A stretch of 64,000 nt of DNA, taken from NCBI GenBank assembly GCA_020072565.1, contig JAIQGI010000007.1, positions 124,001 to 188,000 on the forward strand. The letters are read 5' to 3'. Shown in pieces: positions 36,116-45,121 of this stretch. A model generated the notes under the pieces. It saw nothing but the letters and a program-made list of their open reading frames with translations, was not told the DNA's origin and searched no databases. The stretch comes from Terriglobia bacterium (GTDB lineage Bacteria > Acidobacteriota > UBA6911). How positions within the stretch are numbered: the stretch's first letter is position 1; every line of letters begins with the position of its first letter. A program made the translations under genes and the position numbers.

Positions 36116-37861
36116 TCACCGACGCTTCAAAGCGAGTTGCGTCATCCCGCTCTCCTCTGCCGCCCTCTTCTCAAACAGAAATCGATTGTCCAAAAAGGTC
36201 CTCTTGAGGATATAGTTGTGTCTCACGAACTGAGCAAACTCTATCACCTCCGGATCGTCCTTCACCGTTGGGAGGGAAACGAGATCGTCAAATGACATGT
36301 GAACGCACAAAATGTATCTGGGAGCGGCAGCAATTATCTGGTCGATAAATTCCTTCCTGAGCAGCCTCGTAAGCGGCTGATTCGCCAGCGTTGCGTCCGA
36401 TGGGAACAGGTACCAGCTCTGCAGAAACCGAGTCACATCTTCCATTCCCAGGAGAAAATGGATCACCGTATCCCCGGCGCCAAAGACCACAGCCATCCGG
36501 TCGTCCTTCCGCAGATCCTGCCGCACGTAGTCAACAACTTCATAGTCGCTCCGAAAGGAATAGGGATGAGTCGGGAACTCATTGAAAACACGATAGTATT
36601 CATTCATTGAAATCCGGCCAAAAACAAATAATACGTGCCACCGATAGTAATCGTAATTAATGATCCCGAACCCAACCAGTGTCGCTCCCAGCGTCACGAC
36701 GATAAAGCACTTCCGGATGTCCTTGACGCTGTCGGATAAAAACCCTCGCATCCCCCGCCCCAGATCGAGCAGTTTCGGCATTCCATAGCTCGCCAGAACG
36801 GCAAACGGCGGCACCAGAATGATAAAATGGTAGCCGAAGAACTTGCCTTGCCCCCATACCATCACCAAGGAAATAACCGCCCAGACGGCAATGAGCAGGT
36901 TGTCCCTCTTTCTGTCCTGGAACAAAATAAAGAGGCAGGCAACCGCCGCGAGCAGCCACAGCCCCAGGCTCTCCCTCAATATGGAGTAGTGGCCGGAAAA
37001 CATGGTCTCGATGCGGAGCCCCCTTGAGAGTCTCGCATATAAGGACACATGAACAAATAGAGCCTTATACATATCCGCCAGGGCGTGATGAATCCAGAAA
37101 TAGTAGAGAAAAGGCAATTGAATCACAACGCAACCCGCAACCAGGACGAGCTGTTTTGCCAGAACCGATGACAGACATCGCCATCGCTCCCTTCCCCGGC
37201 CGGCGCTGAAAACCTTCGCTTCCATGAGCTCGCCCACTCCAAGAAAACACGAAAGTGCGGCAAGCATCAAAACAGCCGTAAGCTTGTAAACAACCGCCAA
37301 CCCGACCAAAATCCCGATCGAGAAATATATCGGCCACTCCACCCAGCCTCGTTTGCTCTTCAGAATCATCGACAAGTATACCGCGCCGGCGATCAAAGGA
37401 GCCATAAACACTTCGCGCTGCGAAATGTACCAGTAAGTGCCCCATGCACTCCTGTTCTCGTAACCGAACCCGCTGAAGCCTAATCCGTTGGCGAATATGG
37501 TGTAGCACAATCCGGCGGCCAATGCGGCCCTGCCATCCAACGCCCGGAGAGTCACCAGGTAAACGAGGAGAACCGTCACAACAGACACGATCACGTGCCC
37601 GATGTGAGCTGAAATCATGTGGATGCCAAACAGCTTGAAAAACAAAGCGAAGGTAAAAAAAACACCATACCCGGTCAGATCGTAGACATCCCGATATGGG
37701 ACCCTGCCTTCGAGGATCCCCCTCGCTGCGTAACCGAATCCGCCCTGATCCCCGCCCCACGGCTCCATCAGGACCGGAACACGAATCAGGATCGTAAGCA
37801 CGACCAAACTGGAGATTACCGCCAACCTACACGCCAAGACCCCTCCTGGTACGGTGCACAT
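36116..37861 (-). CDS. GT-C membrane glycosyltransferase (twin 1)
   Basis: About 581 residues with ten or more membrane segments and a ~130-residue soluble C-terminus. EPWGGDQGG (33-41) carries the catalytic-type Asp38 in the first outer loop. Strings such as FGYHFIILVPP and RSDYEVVDYV have clear counterparts in twin 2 upstream (FGYHYLILLPP, PADYDVARYL), so these arose by tandem duplication. The start is uncertain: ATG at 37861, or TTG codons after an AGGAGGGG near 37840 that lie inside the end of twin 2. Donor sugar unknown. Confidence 0.8.
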   Translation of the reverse strand: MCTVPGGVLACRLAVISSLVVLTILIRVPVLMEPWGGDQGGFGYAARGILEGRVPYRDVYDLTGYGVFFTFALFFKLFGIHMISAHIGHVIVSVVTVLLVYLVTLRALDGRAALAAGLCYTIFANGLGFSGFGYENRSAWGTYWYISQREVFMAPLIAGAVYLSMILKSKRGWVEWPIYFSIGILVGLAVVYKLTAVLMLAALSCFLGVGELMEAKVFSAGRGRERWRCLSSVLAKQLVLVAGCVVIQLPFLYYFWIHHALADMYKALFVHVSLYARLSRGLRIETMFSGHYSILRESLGLWLLAAVACLFILFQDRKRDNLLIAVWAVISLVMVWGQGKFFGYHFIILVPPFAVLASYGMPKLLDLGRGMRGFLSDSVKDIRKCFIVVTLGATLVGFGIINYDYYRWHVLFVFGRISMNEYYRVFNEFPTHPYSFRSDYEVVDYVRQDLRKDDRMAVVFGAGDTVIHFLLGMEDVTRFLQSWYLFPSDATLANQPLTRLLRKEFIDQIIAAAPRYILCVHMSFDDLVSLPTVKDDPEVIEFAQFVRHNYILKRTFLDNRFLFEKRAAEESGMTQLALKRR

Positions 37862-39506
37862 AGACAAATCTGTCGTCGCGGAATTGTTTCTCTAGAACGT
37901 AGTTCGACGCCATAAAGGAATAAATTTCCCGGTAGTATTTGAATTCATCAAGCGCGCCGAGGCTGACAATGTATTTGGGCGGGCTTTGAACAAAACTGTC
38001 GAGAAGTTCCTTCCGGTATCCCTCAGCCCGCTCGACCCCACCGTGGGAACGCGAGAACAGAATCCATGAAAAAATGAACCTTGACGGGGAACTCCGCTTG
38101 GTGAGAAAGTGGATGACGCTTTCCGTGCCGCCAAGCGTGAAAATCGTATCCCCATCGTTGGTGTTCGCCACAAGATAGCGAGCCACATCATAATCTGCCG
38201 GAAAAGAGTAACTGTGCTTTGGATAGGCATTGAAATACGAGTAGTATGTTTCCCGGTTGATCTTCCCTGTTACATAATAGTAGAACTTTGTGTAATGCAT
38301 GTAATTCAAGGTGGCAAAAAACAGGCCATTTGCCACCAACGCAAGTATGATAAAGGCCTTTCCAAACTCGGCCGTGACAACCTTGCGCAGTTCTAACCTC
38401 GGCCCCAGCGCCCTGATCAGCCCATAGCCCGCCAGCAGAGAAAGCGGTGGCAGGAGAATCAGGTAGTGATAGCCGAAAAACTCTCTGTGACTGATCAGAT
38501 AAAGCAGAGAAGCAATCCCCCAAAATATCACCAGCAAGCTTTCCTTCCTGCGCTCGTTTACGACAATGTGCAAAGCAGATACGAGGAAAAAAATCCATAG
38601 GATAAAATTTTCTTCGGCTATGAAAAATGTGCGTGTGAGCGCCATTTTTGTCAGACCCAGGAGACTATGATCGACTTGTCCGTATACGGAGTAAACATAC
38701 CGGAATATGATGTCGATCATTTCCGGCATCGCCTTTCTGACCCAGAAAAAGACGGCAAACGGAAGCAACGAAAATGCAAAACCTGCACCCAGCGCAGCGT
38801 TCTTTTTTAGGAAATCCCTGCCTCGCATTCCAAACCGCAACATCGACAGGTTCAGATAAATAGGCTGCCAAAAAAAGATGAGCAATGAGGGAAATTTGTA
38901 AACAAAAGCCAATCCCGCCAGGAGGCCTGCAGTCGTCAGCCGCACCAAGCTCCACCCGGTCCTCTCGGAGCGCAACAAAAGGTAGAAGCTGCTCACAATC
39001 AGCGGCAGCATAAATGTTTCCCGCTGCCCAATATACCAGAAGGTGCCAAAAGCAACGTCTCCGCCTGCGTGCATACCCAACCGCACGCCATTCGAAAAGA
39101 ACGCGAACAGCAGCGCGCTCACATACCCGATATTTTTGCTCCAGATCATTTTTGCGAATGCAAATATCAGGAGGGTCGTGAGCATCGAAACGAGCATGTC
39201 GGCGATGGGTATGGCAGACATCGAAGCGCCGAAAAGCTTGAACATCAATGCGTAGGTGAGGAAAATGGCGGGCGATCCCATTTCCCAGAAGTCCTTATAA
39301 GGCAATTTTCCCTGAAGGATGCCTTCACCAATAACGGACATGATGCCTTGATCAGGCCCCAGGGGCTGCGTCAGTGAGGGAACGCGGACAACTGCGGCAA
39401 AAATTACGATGCCGGCAATCAAAAGGATGTCATGCGTTCGCAGATCGCTAGCAGAATCGTGGTTAACAGCCACAGTCACCTGACAGCCATATTGGTCCGA
39501 GATCAA
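37827..39506 (-). CDS. GT-C membrane glycosyltransferase (twin 2)
   Basis: About 559 residues, multi-spanning, with GPDQG (50-54; Asp52) in the first outer loop and LPYKDFWEMGSP in the next region. It begins at a TTG at 39506; GTG codons at 39479 and 39473 would give a slightly shorter protein. Strongly similar along its length to the gene downstream (twin 1), which overlaps its end. Likely uses a polyprenyl-phosphate sugar on the outer membrane face; the soluble C-terminus may bind the acceptor. Confidence 0.8.
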   Translation of the reverse strand: MISDQYGCQVTVAVNHDSASDLRTHDILLIAGIVIFAAVVRVPSLTQPLGPDQGIMSVIGEGILQGKLPYKDFWEMGSPAIFLTYALMFKLFGASMSAIPIADMLVSMLTTLLIFAFAKMIWSKNIGYVSALLFAFFSNGVRLGMHAGGDVAFGTFWYIGQRETFMLPLIVSSFYLLLRSERTGWSLVRLTTAGLLAGLAFVYKFPSLLIFFWQPIYLNLSMLRFGMRGRDFLKKNAALGAGFAFSLLPFAVFFWVRKAMPEMIDIIFRYVYSVYGQVDHSLLGLTKMALTRTFFIAEENFILWIFFLVSALHIVVNERRKESLLVIFWGIASLLYLISHREFFGYHYLILLPPLSLLAGYGLIRALGPRLELRKVVTAEFGKAFIILALVANGLFFATLNYMHYTKFYYYVTGKINRETYYSYFNAYPKHSYSFPADYDVARYLVANTNDGDTIFTLGGTESVIHFLTKRSSPSRFIFSWILFSRSHGGVERAEGYRKELLDSFVQSPPKYIVSLGALDEFKYYREIYSFMASNYVLEKQFRDDRFVYVHRTRRGLGV

Positions 39507-39607
39507 TCATGATGCAACCAGGCATTTAACCGATCGGTATGGTTGAAAGAGAAGTGCTGCGCCGCGGCATGCCCTAGGTTCGACGTGAGACTGAGTCCTT
39601 TTTGTCG

Positions 39608-40711
39608 TCAACTCTCGAAACGATGCGAAAGTCGAAACAAACGGCGCCTGAGATAAAAAGCCAGATAAGTGAAGAATTCCTTCTGCAGGGAGAATTCCAC
39701 GGCACAATAAGCGGAACAGCGAGGACAAACTTCCCTTTTCATTCTTTGCCGGATTTCCCTTGCCTTCTTGCCATACCAGATCGTGTCAACCCGCTCGTCA
39801 TAAACGTTGCCGAATACGATCCAGTCTTCCCTTGAGCATGGCAGCACTTCGCCCGTGGGGTACAACGAAAGCACATACCTGTCAAAAGGGCACGGAATCC
39901 TTCGGCGGCTACCGTCCATCATCCTAAGAAAGTTGCACCAATAAAGGTTGGTCGGAGCCGTTCCGGCAGCAAGTTTTTTTCTGACGATTCCACGAAGGGT
40001 CTCCTTGTCCTGTGGCGCAAAACGCAAGTCTTCGCATCCCTGGAGATTGAAAAACTCATCGAACATCAGAGGCTGGAAAATAACGGGAACACCAAGACTC
40101 CTTCCAAGCCTTTCAATATCATCAAGCTCGTTAAGATTCAACGGTTGCATCACCGTACCGATCGTCAATCGAACCGGATTTCCGGCGCACAACCTCTTTA
40201 GAGATACGAGCGTACTGAGCACCTGTTCAAATCCGCCTTTGACACCCCGAATACGGTCGTGCGTCTGAGACATGCCGTCAATCGAAACGTTGATTTCAAG
40301 CGATTGCAGCCGCTTGAAATCAAGGGCGTCAAGAACTTCGAGCATTCGTTTCTCAATGCGTTTCGCACCGAATCCGTTTGTGGAGATCCAGATGCGCTGC
40401 AACCTGGGACAGGCATCCTGAATGATCCTGGAAATATCGGCCAGATCCTCTCTCAAAGTAGGCTCGCCGCCATGGAGATTCACCTGTTCCACTTTTGAAA
40501 ACATCGGGTTCTGGAATACCTCGCGTATCTTCTCGACTCCTATTTCACCCTTCACCTCTTTTTTCCATCGGTTGCACATGATGCAACGGGCATTACAGCG
40601 GTCACACACAGGGAATTGCACCATTCTGGGCTTAGCGGTAAACCACCTGCCGCCGAGATGATACTGAATCCCTCCAAAAACATATTCTGGAAATCGCAAA
40701 AGCCGCTTCAT
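39608..40711 (-). CDS. Radical SAM protein with SPASM-like C-terminus
   Basis: 367 residues from ATG 40711; an ATG four codons upstream (40723) abuts the GGAGGT and is an alternative. VCDRCNARCIMC gives Cys39, Cys43, Cys46 plus an extra Cys36. LHGGEPTLRED is the SAM-binding GGE motif. The C-terminus has WCNF, IPCPF, LPCS and CPRCSAYC, enough cysteines for auxiliary Fe-S clusters as in SPASM/Twitch proteins. It differs clearly from the SPASM protein at 34.1 kb. It sits 40 bases downstream of a laminin-G-like protein gene and two genes from a methyltransferase, suggesting a joint modification step. Confidence 0.85.
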   Translation of the reverse strand: MKRLLRFPEYVFGGIQYHLGGRWFTAKPRMVQFPVCDRCNARCIMCNRWKKEVKGEIGVEKIREVFQNPMFSKVEQVNLHGGEPTLREDLADISRIIQDACPRLQRIWISTNGFGAKRIEKRMLEVLDALDFKRLQSLEINVSIDGMSQTHDRIRGVKGGFEQVLSTLVSLKRLCAGNPVRLTIGTVMQPLNLNELDDIERLGRSLGVPVIFQPLMFDEFFNLQGCEDLRFAPQDKETLRGIVRKKLAAGTAPTNLYWCNFLRMMDGSRRRIPCPFDRYVLSLYPTGEVLPCSREDWIVFGNVYDERVDTIWYGKKAREIRQRMKREVCPRCSAYCAVEFSLQKEFFTYLAFYLRRRLFRLSHRFES

Positions 40712-40751
40712 TTCACCCAGCATACCTCCATTTCCAGAACCCGAGTGGTTT

Positions 40752-41396
40752 TCACGTCGTTGAAACGCGAACCTGGCTGAACACCACATCACAAAATTTG
40801 CCGCCAATTCCGATACAACCGTGCCTGAGGGCGTTGTCGTGGATCCCCATCGGGTCTCCACCGTCTATGCTGCATTCATGCCACCCCGAGCGGCTGCGAA
40901 TAACGACATCGTAATCTCTGTAAAGCTCGAATGCGTAGCATTGCTCACCGAGCAGGCTCCAGATGCCTCTCAGTTTTTTAAAGAGCTGTACCTTCTTCTT
41001 GTATATACAGAAATGATAGGCAAGGTGATTCCTGACATTCTTGAAAAGAAAAAAGACGATTGCCCCGCCCTCCGGAGGCCTGATTGTGTCTGATTTAAAC
41101 CTGAATTTTACCCGCAATTCCAGGTCACCCCAGTTGCCGGATCCGATGATCGCCAGGCTTTCGCCGAAGTTCTCCTCGCCATCTCCGTTAATCCTGGCCG
41201 AAGCCTCCGATTCTGCCGACCAATGACCTGACAGGATCTGCCAGGTGTGTACCTTGCCGATCACACACCACGGTGCCTTGCTCTTATGAACCTGAAAACT
41301 CGAGAGTAGATTGCCCTCCGGCATCGTCATTCGTTGCCCCCGACCCATTGATCTTTGCCTGGAAACAAAGCTGAGATAAATCGGGAATGATGCCAT
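40752..41396 (-). CDS. Laminin-G/concanavalin-like domain protein
   Basis: Up to 214 residues. The core runs as a beta-sandwich: WQILSGHWSAESEASARI, NWGDLELRVKFRF, GAIVFFLF, WHECSIDGG and HGCIGIGGKFCDVVFSQVRV, the layout of DUF1080/LamG-type sugar-binding domains. I see no signal peptide, which is odd for a lectin-like domain. Start is uncertain: ATG at 41396, 41348 or 41330, the last with GGGG 5 bases upstream. Encoded between a methyltransferase and a radical SAM protein, so it may present a glycan substrate to them. Confidence 0.6.
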   Translation of the reverse strand: MASFPIYLSFVSRQRSMGRGQRMTMPEGNLLSSFQVHKSKAPWCVIGKVHTWQILSGHWSAESEASARINGDGEENFGESLAIIGSGNWGDLELRVKFRFKSDTIRPPEGGAIVFFLFKNVRNHLAYHFCIYKKKVQLFKKLRGIWSLLGEQCYAFELYRDYDVVIRSRSGWHECSIDGGDPMGIHDNALRHGCIGIGGKFCDVVFSQVRVSTT

Positions 41397-41412
41397 TCCG
41401 GGGAGTGAAGAA

Positions 41413-42117
41413 TCATACCCGAGCGCATACGACCAAATGCCATTTGGGGCATACCAACGGCCCGTAGCTTAAACTCTTGGTCGGACGGAATCCGTTCTCC
41501 CGCAAAAGAGAAATAAAGGCCTTCTTCCGATAATGCCTGACAATCTCCTGCCATCCAGGGTAAACGCCATGGAAGCGCATGATTCGCAGCCAATTCAGCG
41601 GATTCTTTCCAAGGTATTTAGGGTAAAAAAGCACCCACAGAGGATTGCCGTTGGTGTTGTCCAGGATCAGAGTACCCTGCGGTCTCAGCACCCGATGGAA
41701 CTCACGCAACGCGGCAGGCGGGTTCTCCAGATGGCACAGGACATCAAGCCCGATGATACCGTCGAATGAGTGGGCGCGGAAGGGAAGCGCATGCGCATCT
41801 GCATTCGTCGCCATCACTCTACCGAGCGCATCGTGCCGGCCGGCGGCTAATCTCAGCATATCAGCCCCAATATCCATCAGCACAACGCGTTTGCGGGAAT
41901 TCCTTTTTTCCACTGCAAGAGCGATTCGACCCATGCCCCCGCCCACGTCGAGAATCATTTCATCCCCTTGTCTCTCGCCGATGATCTCGATTGTGTCCCG
42001 CCTCTTTTGTTGATAGATCCGATAGAAAGGGTTGTCGGCGGAATCCGGGTTGAAATGCCGGATATATGCACCGCTGCGGAAGATATTCCTCTTAAAGCCC
42101 ACTCTGCTTCCCCGCAA
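41413..42117 (-). CDS. Class I SAM-dependent methyltransferase
   Basis: 234 residues. MILDVGGGMGRIAL (54-67) is motif I; VVLMDIGADML motif II; FDGIIGLDVLCHLENP motif IV; LREFHRVLRPQGTLILDN motif V, all typical of Methyltransf_11/UbiE-like enzymes. It starts three bases after the stop of the GT4 gene, so the two are co-translated. Probably O- or C-methylates a sugar or a lipid intermediate in the cytoplasm. Confidence 0.88.
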   Translation of the reverse strand: MRGSRVGFKRNIFRSGAYIRHFNPDSADNPFYRIYQQKRRDTIEIIGERQGDEMILDVGGGMGRIALAVEKRNSRKRVVLMDIGADMLRLAAGRHDALGRVMATNADAHALPFRAHSFDGIIGLDVLCHLENPPAALREFHRVLRPQGTLILDNTNGNPLWVLFYPKYLGKNPLNWLRIMRFHGVYPGWQEIVRHYRKKAFISLLRENGFRPTKSLSYGPLVCPKWHLVVCARV

Positions 42118-42119
42118 TA

Positions 42120-43283
42120 CTACGCTTTGCTCCTCACCTGTTCGTAGTAGTTTATCAGGCCAGGCAAAACCCTTGAAACCTCAAAGTCAGAGGCCCGTGC
42201 CTCTGCCTTTGTAGCGATCTTTTCGCGCCAGGCACGGTCCCTCAATAACTTGATAATCCCACTGGACAACGATTCAACATTTCCTGGTTCAACCAGCAAC
42301 CCTGACACGCCGTCAACAATGATCTCCTCGAAGCCCGAGCCTGCAGTCGCGATGACGGGCCGGCCCAAAGCCATCGCCTCGACACATACAAACCCAAAGG
42401 CTTCCCACAAGGAAGGCAGAACAACCAATTTTGCGCAGCGCACAATCGGGAAAAGGTTTTCCTGTGGCAAATTGTCGAAAAACAGCAGTCTCTCCTGGTA
42501 ACCTCCGGCTTGTTCCCGGATGTACGCGCGCATCGACCCTCCCTGATATCCGGCATCGGATCCTATAAATGCGGCACAGATTTCAGGAAATTCCCCCAAC
42601 ACGGCAGGCACCGCCCGAGCCAAAACATGGACTCCCTTCCTCTCTTCAAGCCGTCCGAAGTAAAGAACGAACTCTCTATCCTTCAGAATTTCCGGGACAT
42701 CCTTCCCCGCCCCTAACTGCCGAATCCTTCCGACATCGACACTGTTCGGGATGATTTGAATTTTCGACAGGTCAATGCGCCATTTTTCCGCTACCGTTCT
42801 TGCAATCGCCCTTGTTGAAGCAACGATACCGTCGCTTCGCAAGGTTTGCACTCTTTCAAACATGTCGAACAGCAAACGGGACCCGGAAACACTTTTCCCG
42901 TTCAATTTTTCCGTGAGATAAAATGGTGTCGCCAGACGAGTGACGAGATGAAACCGCCTCCGAAGGGAAAGAACATAGCCCTCGGCGCCAAATTCGCTGG
43001 ATTGAACAATGTCGAAAGGACATTGGATCTCTGCAACCTTTCCTGCCACCTGAAAAGAATAGAACAGTCTCGATAGCTCCTGCGGCCTTAGGTTTCGCTG
43101 CCTGATCCTATGCACGAAAACTCCGTGTTCGTCATAAGTTCTGGGCCGCGCTCTGGTTGAAGTTACCACATGGACGGTATGTCCCAACCGGGCAATTTCC
43201 ACAGCGACATTGTAGGTATAGGTTCCGATTCCACCGAAATGGCTCTCCGGAGGGTACTCTTGTGACAAAAAACATATTTTCAT
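42120..43283 (-). CDS. GT4 family glycosyltransferase
   Basis: 387 residues, the family's normal size. The N-terminal GT-B domain has GGIGTYTYNVA (17-27); the C-terminal domain has LYFGRLEERKG and the nucleotide-sugar Ex7E site within PSLWEAFGFVCVEAMA, followed by GRPVIATAGSGFEEII. It is soluble and retaining, adding a sugar to a lipid-linked intermediate at the cytoplasmic face. It is the only GT4 in the window. A copy of the dispersed palindromic repeat lies directly upstream. Confidence 0.92.
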   Translation of the reverse strand: MKICFLSQEYPPESHFGGIGTYTYNVAVEIARLGHTVHVVTSTRARPRTYDEHGVFVHRIRQRNLRPQELSRLFYSFQVAGKVAEIQCPFDIVQSSEFGAEGYVLSLRRRFHLVTRLATPFYLTEKLNGKSVSGSRLLFDMFERVQTLRSDGIVASTRAIARTVAEKWRIDLSKIQIIPNSVDVGRIRQLGAGKDVPEILKDREFVLYFGRLEERKGVHVLARAVPAVLGEFPEICAAFIGSDAGYQGGSMRAYIREQAGGYQERLLFFDNLPQENLFPIVRCAKLVVLPSLWEAFGFVCVEAMALGRPVIATAGSGFEEIIVDGVSGLLVEPGNVESLSSGIIKLLRDRAWREKIATKAEARASDFEVSRVLPGLINYYEQVRSKA

Positions 43284-43337
43284 GTCAGGCCGTACGCCCG
43301 GAATTCCCGGTTGCGAGGTACATAAACTCTATTATCC

Positions 43338-43480
43338 GCCCGAACTATTCGTCAAGCAGAACCGCCCGCCCGTGACAAGCAACAAGATCGGATGCGGACC
43401 AAGACTGAATAACCGGCGTATGTCAGCGTTCCGCCGCGTCCGAAACCGCCTTTTGATCGCATATTTATGAATAATCCGGA
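43338..43480. repeat. MITE-like palindromic repeat, copy A (shortened)
   Basis: About 143 bp in the gap between flippase and GT4 genes. Left arm CGAACTATTCGTCAAGCAGA, right arm TTTGATCGCATATTTATGAA followed by TAATCCGG; the outer ends are imperfect inverted repeats. It shares both arms with copies B and C but lacks much of the centre. The right end abuts the flippase stop codon at 43481. Confidence 0.75.
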
Positions 43481-45121
43481 CTAGTTAACAGTTTTCGCAA
43501 ACAGCCTGCGATAGTTTCCCTTCACCCAGTCGATTTCTTCCTTTTCATAGGAACCCAGAATTGTGAGCACCCCGAAATAAACCAGCGGAGCTACCACAAC
43601 AATACCCAACAAGCTCATATTGCCCAGTGCCTTTATGGTTATATACATTACCAGACAACTCAGCGCCGGTTTCGGCAGGATCCTTAGAAGAGAGATATTT
43701 TTAAAATATCTTGATCCCAGATAGCTCAGAACCGCCAAAATAAGTGCCTCTGTCGCCAGCTTTGCCCAGGCGGCCCCGAGGTATCCAAACTTCGGTATGA
43801 GGAAAAGATTTAAACCTAGATTTGCCGCGACGCATATCCCGATTGCGGCGCTTTTTGCCGCCTGCCGGTTGATTGCGATCAGCAGCACATGGTACGGAGC
43901 GGCCGCGAAACATAATGCGACCGTCCAGCTCAATATCTCCGCCCCCTGTATCGAAGCCGCAAACTTCTCCGAAAAAAACAACACGATTGCTCTTTCCGAT
44001 ATCGCAGACAATCCCGCTGCAATCGGCAATCCAATGAGAATGAGGTACCTCAGGCACTGCCGCGACACTTCCCTCAACCGAATCTCTGATTCGCCGTAAA
44101 GCACAGAAAACGCAGGCAATAACGCCGTGTAAACGAAAGCAAGAATCCCCACAAACACCATCACAAGCTTTTGGGACACAGAGTAAAGGCCAACGGTTTG
44201 ATCGTCCGTGAAAAAGCGAAGCAAAAGAATATCTATATGGTAAAGCGATTCCACAAATATAACAGTCAATGCGAAGGGCATGAGCTTATTAAAGAGCCGG
44301 CCAAGTTCAAGCTGTCCCAGGTGCAACTTGAATCCGCCGAAGGAACGGTGCGATATGTGAACACAGACCAGCAAATAAACAAAAGCTCCCACCGGAAAAC
44401 AAGCCATGACGGTCAGATAGCTCAGCCCCTCCAGGACCATCACTATCCCGGCACCCGCTATGAAAATCTTGACGATACAATTCAGCACAGCAACCAATGC
44501 CATCCGGTCATGCCCTTTAAACTCAGCAAGAAACACGTCTGCAATGCTGAGAAACAGTTGATACATGCCTAAGAGAGCAAGAACCAGAATGGTGTCAACG
44601 GGGAGTCCCTTGAAAAACACCGTTGCCGTCAAGACCCCGAAAACGCTCAAAAACAACAGGGAGAGAAGACGCAGGACTACACCACGCCAAATAAGGTCCC
44701 TGCCACCCGCGCCGTCCCTGGCAACTTCTCGAATCAGATATGCCGACATCCCCAGATCGGCAAGCACGGACAAAACATAGGTAAATGAAAAACCAAATGA
44801 GTACCTTCCGACGACGGCCTCACCAAATCCTCTGGCAAAATATAGAAAAAACAAAAATTGCCCAACGTTGCCGACCTGATTACCTACGGTCAGGTACGAA
44901 GTGTTTTTAAAAAGTCGTGCCCTTATAGACCGATCCGATCTGATTTCCCCGGCTTCAATTACACTCCTGGACATTGTGCCGACTCTTTCCATTTCCAGTC
45001 CAAATCGACGACCGCGACTGCGCGCACCAGCTCCCGATCCATCTCCATCCACATTTGCAGCATTGCCTGAATTCCCGTTGCCCGCCCGCGCAACGTCAGA
45101 GTCACCCAAGGGCGCGATCAT
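43481..45121 (-). CDS. Polysaccharide flippase, Wzx/MATE-like (MurJ superfamily)
   Basis: 546 residues with about 12-14 membrane segments from residue ~75 (FKNTSYLTVGNQVGNVGQFL onward), the layout of the oligosaccharide flippase superfamily. FAASIQGAEILSW and YLGAAWAKLATEA match conserved late segments. It would move the lipid-linked repeat unit across the inner membrane. The first ~45 residues are rich in Gly, Ala and Asp and unlike the family; ATG codons at 44992 or 44974 may be the true start, although the ATG at 45121 overlaps the upstream stop as ATGA. Confidence 0.88.
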   Translation of the reverse strand: MIAPLGDSDVARAGNGNSGNAANVDGDGSGAGARSRGRRFGLEMERVGTMSRSVIEAGEIRSDRSIRARLFKNTSYLTVGNQVGNVGQFLFFLYFARGFGEAVVGRYSFGFSFTYVLSVLADLGMSAYLIREVARDGAGGRDLIWRGVVLRLLSLLFLSVFGVLTATVFFKGLPVDTILVLALLGMYQLFLSIADVFLAEFKGHDRMALVAVLNCIVKIFIAGAGIVMVLEGLSYLTVMACFPVGAFVYLLVCVHISHRSFGGFKLHLGQLELGRLFNKLMPFALTVIFVESLYHIDILLLRFFTDDQTVGLYSVSQKLVMVFVGILAFVYTALLPAFSVLYGESEIRLREVSRQCLRYLILIGLPIAAGLSAISERAIVLFFSEKFAASIQGAEILSWTVALCFAAAPYHVLLIAINRQAAKSAAIGICVAANLGLNLFLIPKFGYLGAAWAKLATEALILAVLSYLGSRYFKNISLLRILPKPALSCLVMYITIKALGNMSLLGIVVVAPLVYFGVLTILGSYEKEEIDWVKGNYRRLFAKTVN

